Assembly (NCBI GenBank): GCA_034112085.1
Contig: JAWUWD010000012.1
Location: 1 to 9,368, forward strand
Source of the DNA: JAWUWD01 sp034112085
GTDB lineage: Bacteria > Bacteroidota > Bacteroidia > Cytophagales > Cyclobacteriaceae
Length of the DNA: 9,368 nucleotides
Reading direction: 5' to 3'
This document shows, piece by piece, positions 1 to 6,808 of this stretch. The notes under the pieces are model-generated. The model did no database searches, was not told the DNA's origin, and was given only the letters and a program-made list of their open reading frames with translations. Position 1 is the stretch's first letter. Every line of letters begins with the position of its first letter. The position numbers and the translations under genes were made by a program.

Positions 1-2
1 AA

Positions 3-836
3 GATAAAATAAGACTAAGATTTCACCCGGTAGATTATAATTTCTTGAGCACCTACCAAATGCCACTGCTCGAAGGACGCAAATTTTCTGAAGAATATGG
101 CACTGATGCCAAAAATGGGGTCATCATAAACGAAACCGCCAAAAACCTTTTTGGATGGGAAAATGCCATTGGTAAAACCATTAACCATGGGGAGTTGACC
201 GTAGTCGGTGTAATACAGGATTTTAACGACTATACTTTGTTCAAGAAAATCCCACCGATGGCCTTGACCATAGGCACTGAGCAATACCTCAACTTTGTCA
301 CTATCAAAGTCGCCAACAACAAGAGAAAAGAATCACAGACCTTCATCAATGGCCTATTTAATGAATACTTCCCTCAAGAGCCGATTGAGTTCAAGTTCAT
401 GGATGCAGAGTTTGATCATTCTTATTTGAGCTCACTGGGCAATGTCACCCGGATGTTCATATTCTTCACCATACTGGCAGTGTTCTTAGTAGTCATTGGC
501 CTCTACAGCTTGGTATCATACTCCTCCGAGATGCAGCAAAAAATGATCGCCATACGGAAAATATTAGGGGCACCCGTGAAGAGTCTATTTATACTAATGA
601 TGAAGGAATACCTAGTGCTGTATGGCATTGCGGCTGTTTTTGGTATTGTAGGGACTTACTTTATTGCCCTCGAAGTGATGGATGTATTTCCCTATCATAT
701 AGGCGTGAAGTGGACTTACTTAATTTTCACGAGTGTCATCACCCTCTTGGTAGTGGTCATCTCTGCGAGTAGCAAAATACGCGCTACCGTCCTCGCCAAT
801 CCAGTAGACTCGATCTCCAAGAACAAGGGTTCTTGA
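3..836 (+). CDS. ABC transporter permease, FtsX/MacB-like, C-terminal part (5'-truncated)
   Basis: The reading frame is open to the window edge, so the true start lies upstream; 277 residues are visible. The first half is a periplasmic MacB_PCD-type domain with the family pattern around LLEGRKF, IINETAK, GWENAIGK and GVIQDFNDY. Three hydrophobic segments follow at about residues 152-172, 202-224 and 238-257 of the visible part, the usual C-terminal FtsX trio. Between the first two lies the conserved RKILGAPVKSLFILMMKEY stretch, and the end has the typical ANPVDSI. In Bacteroidota such proteins are often about 800 residues with two permease halves, so this is probably the last third. They sit in the inner membrane with a separate ATPase and move lipophilic compounds or peptides, or act mechanically on the envelope; the substrate cannot be told. 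GC content in a sampled line is about 47%, clearly above the cassette-like genes downstream. Confidence 0.9.
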   Translation, partial: DKIRLRFHPVDYNFLSTYQMPLLEGRKFSEEYGTDAKNGVIINETAKNLFGWENAIGKTINHGELTVVGVIQDFNDYTLFKKIPPMALTIGTEQYLNFVTIKVANNKRKESQTFINGLFNEYFPQEPIEFKFMDAEFDHSYLSSLGNVTRMFIFFTILAVFLVVIGLYSLVSYSSEMQQKMIAIRKILGAPVKSLFILMMKEYLVLYGIAAVFGIVGTYFIALEVMDVFPYHIGVKWTYLIFTSVITLLVVVISASSKIRATVLANPVDSISKNKGS

Positions 837-1012
837 TAAGGAGTCCTGACAACTGGAAGGAACCACTACCTCTATGGATTCTCATGTGATCTTGACAATA
901 GGCATTGGTTGGTCTCCCCATATCAGATGATTAGACTGAGTACTATTACTCAATTTCGTAAGTACTTATACCTACGATCAATCTTGATTTATGGCTTATC
1001 CGTCCGTCTGAT
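837..1012. other. Gene-free spacer after the permease
   Basis: No convincing reading frame, RNA gene or promoter is visible. The only structure is a short hairpin at 937-952 (TGAGTA, loop CTAT, TACTCA) followed by ATTTCG. It might help end transcription of the permease gene, but it is AT-rich and lacks a real T-tract, so it is not called a terminator. The stretch may be decayed sequence, since no intact gene can be recovered in any frame. Confidence 0.4.
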
Positions 1013-1224
1013 AACATAGTCCATCCCGGCTCGGGTTACCATAGATGACTACTCAGTCTATAATCCATTATTTTTATTAGTGTCAATGAGCTTGGTGTGG
1101 TTATGCTTCAAATGATGAATTGTACTGAGATTTCAAGCGACATGGTATCTTGAAAACTTGTCTATTTATGAATAAACAGCATTCTGTCTAGGTATGTGAC
1201 GTTTAGCCAATTGTTGGCGTTAAT
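1013..1224 (+). repeat. Candidate attC-like element E1 (partly degenerate)
   Basis: The right side is clear. GTGACGTTTAGCCAAT at 1197-1212 matches GTGACGTTATAGCCAAT at 3101-3117 in element E2 except for one missing base. It is followed at once by TGTTGGCGTTAAT (1212-1224), whose first eight bases are the exact reverse complement of CGCCAACA (2920-2927) just after the second downstream gene. The left side is tentative: AACATA at 1013-1018 lies 191 nt from the GTT at 1201, close to the AAC-to-GTT spacing of E2 (185) and E3 (188), but arm pairing here is weak. Inside is a 7-bp inverted repeat TTTCAAG/CTTGAAA (1131-1137, 1149-1155). The doubled core on the right suggests a rearranged or composite site. 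Confidence 0.4.
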
Positions 1225-1281
1225 AAGTATTTCCAAAGATTTAATCATTCAGTTATCTTAGAATTAACTAACCAAACTAAA

Positions 1282-2415
1282 ATGAAAAAATTATACGTAG
1301 CTTCAATTTGTTTCCTTGTAATCGGACTTTATGGTTGTTCTTCCGAAGAAGAAATCAGTAAAGAGTTTATACTAGAGACTAATTCCAAAATTGAGAATCA
1401 AGAAGGTTTAAAATTTCTTGGATCAGAATTGTCAGCGATAAACAGTTTTATTGAAACAGATTTTAATGACAATAAATCTTTAGTTCTAAATAATACAGAC
1501 CTTAAACTTTTCAATAGTTTTAAATCAAGTTTTACTGGTATTGAGTCAAGAACTGTCTCATTGAAGGCTGAGGTAAGCATTCTTTTTGACCCTGAAAAGA
1601 CACAATGTGCTTTACCAAAGAAAGTAGCTAGAAAACTTAAAAAACTAAGAGACGAAGGTAAGAGTTGGGCCCCAAGTTTTGTGGTAAATTTCATGAAGGA
1701 ACTTCCTGATTCCGCAACTTTCTTACCTAGAACAAGTGTAAGCGTCCTACTCCATACAGTCGAAATAAAATCTAATGATGGTTCAACAAGAACTTGGACA
1801 ACTTTTGACTCCCCTACCTTCAATAATTTAAGTATTGACAAATTCATTTTAAAAGAAGGCTTTGATTCATTTATTTATAGTCTAGACTGTTCTGGTTACT
1901 TGAATGCAGCAATAGAAGGAGCAGCCACCGTTCCAGGAGCTGACATTAAAGCAAGCGCAAAATCAGCTTTAGATAAACAAAATTCCATGTTTATCGGTGG
2001 GGGTGTTTTAGTTTCTCCACTTGCAACAGCTTTTTATGGTAGTACAATTGGCGTAGACCTTGATACCGCTGCAAGATTAGGGGTTCTTAAGTCAATTATC
2101 TCCATGCCACTAGTTCAAGATACCGACTCAATTATATTTTCAAATAGCTATGAAGCAATCTGGGCATCCAATGACGGGACTGCCAGCTTTAATGGTGAAG
2201 CACAATTTCAAGGTAATGCTGGAGGAGGAGTTGGAGTGGTTCAGGTATCAGCAAACGCAGGTGGTGGTGGTAGCATTTCTCGGGAAAGTTCATACAATAC
2301 CTTCAAAACATATTTTACTAGTCGAAAAGTAATATCAGATTTACGACCTTTCACTATAGCTCAAGTCAAAAGCATGATTACTACGCTTGAAGACGGATCT
2401 GATATTGGGTTATAA
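1282..2415 (+). CDS. Predicted lipoprotein of unknown function (cassette unit 1)
   Basis: A 377-residue protein. The N-terminus MKKLYVASICFLVIGLYGC is a lipoprotein signal with lipobox LYGC, placing the lipidated Cys at residue 19, so the product is likely anchored in the outer or inner membrane. The acidic SSEEE just after it is a common linker. No family is recognised. A basic, Lys-rich segment lies at about 112-127, an LDCSGYLNAA segment at 201-210, and a stretch rich in Gly, Ala and Val at about 305-331 that ends in GGGGS, which could be a flexible or membrane-interacting part. Cysteines at 109 and 203 might pair. The ATG is the first possible start and has no strong Shine-Dalgarno, as is common in Bacteroidota. 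The gene is 69 nt from the unit's opening core and 47 nt upstream of a small secreted protein, with which it probably forms one transcript. Function cannot be assigned. Confidence 0.85.
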   Translation: MKKLYVASICFLVIGLYGCSSEEEISKEFILETNSKIENQEGLKFLGSELSAINSFIETDFNDNKSLVLNNTDLKLFNSFKSSFTGIESRTVSLKAEVSILFDPEKTQCALPKKVARKLKKLRDEGKSWAPSFVVNFMKELPDSATFLPRTSVSVLLHTVEIKSNDGSTRTWTTFDSPTFNNLSIDKFILKEGFDSFIYSLDCSGYLNAAIEGAATVPGADIKASAKSALDKQNSMFIGGGVLVSPLATAFYGSTIGVDLDTAARLGVLKSIISMPLVQDTDSIIFSNSYEAIWASNDGTASFNGEAQFQGNAGGGVGVVQVSANAGGGGSISRESSYNTFKTYFTSRKVISDLRPFTIAQVKSMITTLEDGSDIGL

Positions 2416-2462
2416 GAAAGAAAAACAATTTAAAAGCTAAATCATCAATAAATATCTGCATT

Positions 2463-2915
2463 ATGTCAAAAATATTATCATTGTCAATTATCTTATTCTT
2501 CCCAATTATTTGCTTTTCACAAGATAAAATCGTTGGCCAATTCACAACCCAGCAAGTAACTCATTCAATTGGTCAGCAGCAAGTTGGACAACAAGGCAAT
2601 TGGGGCTATTCAATAAATGTAGGCAGGAGTTATTTAACTGTTAGCGGTAAAAAATATGATTTATATCGCTATAGTAAAGAAGAAATACAAAACTTATACA
2701 TGCCTAATAATGGACAACAACAACAAGTTCAACAGCCTGTCTCCGTCATGGTTAAAGACTTTTATTTATTAGGTCATCAAAATGAAAATTTAAAGTACTG
2801 TCTATTCAACGGTACGATTGATGAGGAAAAAGGGATTATATACAGTTCTTCATTAATCAAGACGTATGATAATAACGAATTAGTTGAGGCTTTAAATAAA
2901 TGTGGTATAAAATAA
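2463..2915 (+). CDS. Small secreted Gln-rich protein of unknown function (cassette unit 1)
   Basis: A 150-residue protein with a clear signal peptide. Residues 1-19 (MSKILSLSIILFFPIICFS) are hydrophobic, with probable cleavage before Gln20, so the mature protein is about 131 residues and periplasmic, surface or secreted. It has two Gln-rich tracts at about 29-43 and 85-91 and a region rich in Tyr and Gly between them. Cys113 and Cys147 are the only cysteines of the mature protein and could form a disulfide. No known family is recognised. It follows the lipoprotein gene by 47 nt in the same direction, and its TAA stop directly abuts the closing core of the unit (CTACCGCCAACA, from 2916), so the two genes appear to travel together. 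A two-component surface or export pair is one reading but is only inference. Confidence 0.8.
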   Translation: MSKILSLSIILFFPIICFSQDKIVGQFTTQQVTHSIGQQQVGQQGNWGYSINVGRSYLTVSGKKYDLYRYSKEEIQNLYMPNNGQQQQVQQPVSVMVKDFYLLGHQNENLKYCLFNGTIDEEKGIIYSSSLIKTYDNNELVEALNKCGIK

Positions 2916-3117
2916 CTACCGCCAACATACTGTGATGAAATCATACGTGGGCAGTGCTAGAGGTAAATTATTAGCATTCTGGCAGCCTCGCCAAATCTGC
3001 GAATTGGCCTATTGAGAATTTAAATAGTAATAGCCCTATTTGCAGATTTGGATATTTTGTAACCGAAACATTTTTTTAATCAAAACGCACGATTCATACA
3101 GTGACGTTATAGCCAAT
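2916..3117 (+). repeat. attC-like recombination element E2
   Basis: This fills most of the gap between two genes. The left core CGCCAAC (2920-2926) and the right core GTTATAGCC (3106-3114) share only AAC/GTT pairing, but the arms just inside are imperfectly complementary: AACATACTGTGATGAAATC from 2924 against GATTCATACAGTGACGTT ending at 3108. A second, perfect 10-bp inverted repeat lies in the middle (CCAAATCTGC 2991-3000, GCAGATTTGG 3042-3051). The folded single strand would be a long, interrupted hairpin, as attC sites form, though at about 185 nt between cores it is longer than most. The outer cores match the far ends of the two neighbouring units rather than each other, as expected if each unit brought its own. 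Confidence 0.6.
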
Positions 3118-3159
3118 GCGAAAACCAAGCTCACAAAGCCAAACTACTTAAGTAAATAA

Positions 3160-5256
3160 ATGGAAATCAAAATAACACATTGCAATAATATTGAAACAGG
3201 AGAAATAAAGATTTCCAATAATAAACTGAATATTAAGTTTGGAATTAATGGTACTGGAAAAAGTACGATAACAAGAGCTATAAAATACAATACAGAAACA
3301 CCTGAAAAATTACAAGAATTAAGACCATTTAAACACAGAGGTGGAGAAGTTGAAATTATTCCAAAAGTAGAAACGAGTGAAGAAATTAAAAGTGTACTCA
3401 TTTTTAATGAAGAGTACCTAAATCAATTTTTATTCAAGGAAGATGAATTAATTTCAAACAGTTACGAAATATTCATTGAGACTCCTGAATTCAAAAACTA
3501 CACTGCTCAAATTGAGCAACTACTTTCTGAAGTGAAAAAAGTGTTTTCGGAAAATGTAGGGCTCGATGAAATAATATCCGACTTTGATAACTTATCAAAA
3601 AGTTTTAAAGCCACTCAAACTGGCCTCTCGAAAACTTCAGCACTATATAAAGGCCTTGAAAATGGAAACCAAATTGAACATATTCCAGAATTTTTAAAAG
3701 GTTATAGTAAATTAATTAAAGACAAAAGCTGTGTGAGTTGGTTAGACTGGCAAAATAAAGGAGAACAATATCTCGATATTTCGGATGATTGTCCATATTG
3801 CACCTCTCCAACAGTTGAGAAAAAAGACACCATAAAATCAGTTTCCACATTCTACAACAAGAATGTTATCAAAAATTTCAATGTAATAATTGAAGCATTG
3901 CAAAATCTTGGTGAATATTTTTCTGAATCAGCCAATACTACACTTAAAGATATAACAGAAAAACAAACAGGTTTAGAGGAATCCGAAATGAACTACATTG
4001 TTGTTGTTGTTAAACAACAAATTGATGATTTACTTTTAAAGTTAAAGTCATTAAAAGACATTTCGCCTTTAAGCTTTAGTGAAGATGAGAAAGCAGAGGG
4101 AAAATTAAAAGGATTAAAAATTAATGTAGACTTATTTGATAGATTAAAATCTGATAAAACTGCTGAAATAATAGACACTTTAAATTCTTCATTAGACACC
4201 GTTCTTGAAAAAGTGGGGATTTTAGAAGGAGAAATAAATAAGCAAAAAAGTTTAGTTAAAAAATTAATTCAAAAACATAGAAAAAGTATCAATTCGTTTT
4301 TAACGAATGCAGGATATAAATATACAGTTGAAATTCAAAATGTAGGTTCAAGTGACTACAAACTACTTCTAAAACATATTGAGTCTGCCGATATAATTAC
4401 GGGAGGGAAACAATATCTAAGTTTTGGAGAAAAAAATGCATTTGCACTCGTTCTATTTATGTATCAAGCTTTGCATAAAAACCCTGACTTAATAGTTCTT
4501 GATGATCCAATATCTTCATTTGATAAAAGCAAAAAATATGCAATTATGCATATGCTTTTTAGAGGCAAAAGCATAGACTGTCTTTTAAATAAAACAGTAT
4601 TGATGTTAACTCACGACCTTGACCCTGTAATTGACACCGTGAAAGTCCTTAAAGAGTTTAACAACCTATCTGAAGCAAATTTCATATCCACTAAAAATGG
4701 AATTCTATCAGAGACAGAAATAAAAAAGAATAACATATTGTCATTCGCTCAAATTTGCAAAAAAACTTTAGATTCCGAAATTGATAATATAATTAAACTA
4801 ATATACCTAAGACGACATTATGAAATATTAGATGATTTAGGAAATGAATATGAAGTGCTCTCAAATTTGTTTCATAAAAGGGAAGTAGTCGAATGCACTG
4901 ACCACAGAAAAGAAATAGAGAATAATTTACTATCAGAAGAAGATTACAATTCAGGTGTAGAAAACATAAAATCTTATATCCTCGATTTTGACTATGAAGT
5001 ATTATTGGGTTCATTAAATGACCTAGAATTCTTAAAGAATTTATTTTTAAATGCAGAAAATAATTATACCAAGTTGAGTGTATTTAGACTGATTTATGAC
5101 AAAAAACTTGAAGAAATACCAAGTGTTCTAAGAAAGTTTATTAACGAAACATTTCATATAGAAAATGAACTAATATGCCAACTTGACCCAAGTGAATATG
5201 ATATAATTCCTGATTTTCTTATTGAAGATTGCGAAAAATACATAAATGAAATGTAA
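3160..5256 (+). CDS. ABC-type ATPase with CxxC hook, RloC/PrrC-like (possible anti-phage protein)
   Basis: A 698-residue protein. The P-loop is GINGTGKST at 28-36. FNEEYLNQFLFKEDEL (82-97) is a pattern I associate with this group of AAA_13-like ATPases. A long helical, probably coiled-coil middle runs from about 112 to 380, interrupted by DCPYCTSP, giving CPYC at 211-214, which could bind zinc like the Rad50/RloC hook. The ATPase head then resumes: signature LSFGEK (420-425), Walker B LIVLDD (444-449), D-loop SSFD (452-455) and switch histidine His485 in LMLTHD. The last 200 residues are a separate domain with LRRHYE (550-555) and FINETFHIEN (660-669). RloC proteins have the same order (split head, zinc-hook coil, C-terminal anticodon nuclease). 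The R551-x3-E555 pair with His572 or His582 resembles the Arg-Glu-His triad of PrrC, but this is inference. It lies alone in unit 2. Gene-free on both sides and very AT-rich (about 27% GC in one sampled line). The ATPase call is firm; the nuclease role is not. Confidence 0.85.
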   Translation: MEIKITHCNNIETGEIKISNNKLNIKFGINGTGKSTITRAIKYNTETPEKLQELRPFKHRGGEVEIIPKVETSEEIKSVLIFNEEYLNQFLFKEDELISNSYEIFIETPEFKNYTAQIEQLLSEVKKVFSENVGLDEIISDFDNLSKSFKATQTGLSKTSALYKGLENGNQIEHIPEFLKGYSKLIKDKSCVSWLDWQNKGEQYLDISDDCPYCTSPTVEKKDTIKSVSTFYNKNVIKNFNVIIEALQNLGEYFSESANTTLKDITEKQTGLEESEMNYIVVVVKQQIDDLLLKLKSLKDISPLSFSEDEKAEGKLKGLKINVDLFDRLKSDKTAEIIDTLNSSLDTVLEKVGILEGEINKQKSLVKKLIQKHRKSINSFLTNAGYKYTVEIQNVGSSDYKLLLKHIESADIITGGKQYLSFGEKNAFALVLFMYQALHKNPDLIVLDDPISSFDKSKKYAIMHMLFRGKSIDCLLNKTVLMLTHDLDPVIDTVKVLKEFNNLSEANFISTKNGILSETEIKKNNILSFAQICKKTLDSEIDNIIKLIYLRRHYEILDDLGNEYEVLSNLFHKREVVECTDHRKEIENNLLSEEDYNSGVENIKSYILDFDYEVLLGSLNDLEFLKNLFLNAENNYTKLSVFRLIYDKKLEEIPSVLRKFINETFHIENELICQLDPSEYDIIPDFLIEDCEKYINEM

Positions 5257-5262
5257 ATAAAA

Positions 5263-5467
5263 CACTGGCTATAACAAAGATGTTTATAGCAAATAGGGCG
5301 TTAGTGCAAGCCAAAAGTTAAGTATTTTCAACAAACACCGCCAATTTTTTAATTTGGCTTTTAAGATGAAAAAATGAAAAGCAGAATATAAAAATTTAGC
5401 TCAGTGCAAATCCGAAAATGCATTACTTCGTACTGCCCTACTTGCCATATACTAAACGTCACCTAAT
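5263..5467 (+). repeat. attC-like recombination element E3
   Basis: This begins 6 nt after the ATPase stop codon. The left core TGGCTATAAC (5266-5275) is the exact reverse complement of GTTATAGCCA (3106-3115) that opens the same unit. The right core is GTCACCTAAT (5458-5467). The inner arms pair: GCAAATAGGGC (5289-5299) against GCCCTACTTGC (5435-5445), 10 of 11, with ATGTTTA (5280-5286) against TAAACGT (5453-5459) beyond. A further 8-bp inverted repeat lies inside (AAGCCAAA 5308-5315, TTTGGCTT 5353-5360). Near the left end GCTATAAC/GTTTATAGC (5268-5290) can form its own small hairpin. AAC-to-GTC span is 188 nt, almost the same as in E2. Confidence 0.6.
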
Positions 5468-5474
5468 AGGAACT

Positions 5475-6119
5475 ATGAAAAAAGTAATCGCAACTCTATT
5501 TATTTTAATAACGACTAACATATATGCTCAACAAGAGTCCAACTGGAAGTTAGGTCTAGAAATTTCTGAGGATAATCTATCAGGTGAAAATTATGTTAAA
5601 GTTGCTAGTGGAATCATCAGTGGGTATACGATAGCATATACTGAGCTCAATTATAGTATCGGAATATTGTCTGAATTCAATCTGAATGAAAGGGTAACCA
5701 TAAGTTCAGGCCTATTTTTCTCAAACAAGGACGTTAGTGGAGGAGTCATTTGCAATACTTGTGACGTAATCCCTGCATTGATTAAGCAGCAGTATTTGAG
5801 TGTCCCAGTTTCAGTGAGTTATGGAATTTTTAAATCAAGATTGAGACCACATTTGAAACTTGGATTGATAAATAATATTAGCTTGATAAATGAATTAGAA
5901 AATAGCAACGAATACTTTAGCAGCAATGGATACTTTATAGAAGGGTTGGCTGGACTGTCGCTCTCCTATAAGGTGGGGGGAAATTGGGAAACTGAAATAG
6001 GGTATAATTACCGTACGGCATTAACGACTATGTATAAGGAAACTTCAGTTGGTGACTACACTCGCAACAAGCTCAACACGAATGGTCTGGCAATAGGAAT
6101 GAAATTCGTTCTAAAATAA
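5475..6119 (+). CDS. Outer-membrane beta-barrel protein, small (cassette unit 3)
   Basis: A 214-residue protein from the ATG at 5475. An in-frame ATG at 5418 would add 19 residues, but it lies inside element E3 and would bury the signal peptide, so the later start is preferred; AGGA at 5468-5471 precedes it. MKKVIATLFILITTNIYA is a signal peptide with probable cleavage before Gln19. The rest has the alternating pattern of an OMP_b-brl/PorT-like barrel (for example YLSVPVSVSYGIF, HLKLGLINNIS, GNWETEIGYNYRTAL) and ends MKFVLK. A CNTC motif sits in one presumed loop or strand (residues 92-95, mature numbering close). It is the only gene of unit 3: its start is 17 nt after the opening core and its stop directly abuts the closing core. 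It would sit in the outer membrane; partner or ligand unknown. Confidence 0.8.
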   Translation: MKKVIATLFILITTNIYAQQESNWKLGLEISEDNLSGENYVKVASGIISGYTIAYTELNYSIGILSEFNLNERVTISSGLFFSNKDVSGGVICNTCDVIPALIKQQYLSVPVSVSYGIFKSRLRPHLKLGLINNISLINELENSNEYFSSNGYFIEGLAGLSLSYKVGGNWETEIGYNYRTALTTMYKETSVGDYTRNKLNTNGLAIGMKFVLK

Positions 6120-6120
6120 C

Positions 6121-6412
6121 ATTGGGTAACAACACCAATGAATGAATGGGTTGTCATCGGTCAGGAAACTATTTCGAGCTTGGGATGTCCGCCACCAATG
6201 GTAAACTTATTAACTAATAGCGATCCTAAGACCATTGAAATATCAAAGGAATATAGCTAAAGTAGCTTTGGTGGAGCTTATAGTTTAGTGACGAGCAGAT
6301 CAAAAGTCAACCTCATGGATTCGCTACCTAGTAAACTTATTTTTTTGTATTTTTAAATCAGCTACGCTTCATAAAGCGGGCATAGTAACCACCTCAAAGA
6401 CAAATCGACCAG
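6121..6412 (+). other. Gene-free stretch with left part of a possible element E4
   Basis: The stretch opens with ATTGGGTAAC (6121-6130), the near-complement of the core that opens the preceding unit, followed by a small hairpin (ACAAC, bulged A, CC / GGGTTGT, 6129-6154). I could not find a convincing right arm. GTTTAGTGACG at 6283-6293 and GTCAACC at 6306-6312 lie at about the expected distance, but neither pairs with the left side, so E4 may be degenerate or may end the array. An 11-bp direct repeat GTAAACTTATT lies at 6201-6211 and 6331-6341, and a hairpin CGCTT-CATA-AAGCG lies at 6365-6378. No reading frame or promoter is convincing. Confidence 0.35.
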
Positions 6413-6808
6413 ATGAAATATGCCTATACCATCCTTTATGTAGAAAACGTAATTGAGACCATTGAATTTTATGAAAAAGCCTTCGGGTTCAATCGAAAAT
6501 TTATCACCCCTGAAAATGATTATGGAGAATTGATTTCAGGAGAGACGACCATCTCATTTGCGTCAATTGAATTGGGCAACTCAAACTTCAAGAACGGATT
6601 TGAGAAAATATCAAACGCGAATAAACCCTTCGGAGTTGAATTGGCTTTTACGACTGAAAACATCGAGGCAGACTTTCAAAACGCGATCAATTCGGGAGCA
6701 ACAGAATTTGAGCCCTTGGTTGAAAAGCCATGGGGACAAAAAGTCGGATATGTTCGTGACAATAATGGGTTTTTGATTGAAATATGCACCCCAATTAAAA
6801 CAGCATAA
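6413..6808 (+). CDS. VOC superfamily protein (glyoxalase/bleomycin-resistance fold)
   Basis: A 131-residue protein, the normal length of a single-domain VOC protein. The beginning YTILYVENVIETIEFYEKAFG is the hallmark first beta-strand and helix, and the second module ends with KPWGQKVGYVRDNNGFLIEICTP, the typical closing strand. Glu76 (in GVELAF) and Glu123 (in LIEI) sit where metal ligands usually lie. At the first ligand position there is Tyr5 rather than His, so metal binding may be incomplete, as in the binding-type members such as bleomycin-resistance proteins. It is a cytoplasmic protein that could bind or transform a small molecule; the substrate cannot be told from sequence. It stands alone between two gene-poor gaps. 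Its base composition is nearer the chromosomal genes than the cassette genes, so I place it outside the array, though the array's end is not well defined. Confidence 0.85.
   Translation: MKYAYTILYVENVIETIEFYEKAFGFNRKFITPENDYGELISGETTISFASIELGNSNFKNGFEKISNANKPFGVELAFTTENIEADFQNAINSGATEFEPLVEKPWGQKVGYVRDNNGFLIEICTPIKTA

Larger units (their letters stand above)
1213..6130 (+). mobile_element. Putative array of three integron-like gene cassettes
   Basis: Three successive units are bounded by self-complementary cores. Unit 1 runs from GTTGGCG (1213) to CGCCAAC (2920-2926) and holds two genes. Unit 2 runs from GTTATAGCCA (3106-3115) to TGGCTATAAC (5266-5275), a perfect 10-bp inverted match. Unit 3 runs from GTCACCTAAT (5458-5467) to ATTGGGTAAC (6121-6130), 8 of 10 matching plus one wobble. 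Stop codons lie 0-9 nt before the closing core, all genes face the same way, and the sequence is much more AT-rich than the flanks. In known integrons the first bases of a cassette pair with the inverse core of that cassette's own attC, which is the rule seen here. No integrase gene is in the window, and the cores do not fit the GTTRRRY consensus, so the recombinase and the class are unknown. Confidence 0.5.

Noticed and set aside
937..952. Hairpin TGAGTA-CTAT-TACTCA as a terminator of the permease gene
   Set aside because: Only six mostly A/T pairs and no T-tract; chance is likely.
1398..1847. 149-codon minus-strand open frame inside the lipoprotein gene
   Set aside because: It is a shadow of the plus-strand lipoprotein gene, which has a clear signal peptide and good boundaries.
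5268..5290. Hairpin GCTATAAC/GTTTATAGC as a terminator of the ATPase gene
   Set aside because: The stem is AT-rich and is followed by AAATAGGG, not a T-tract; its left half is better explained as the cassette core.
5418..5474. Upstream ATG for the beta-barrel gene
   Set aside because: It would place 19 extra residues before a perfect signal peptide and lies within the pairing arm of element E3.
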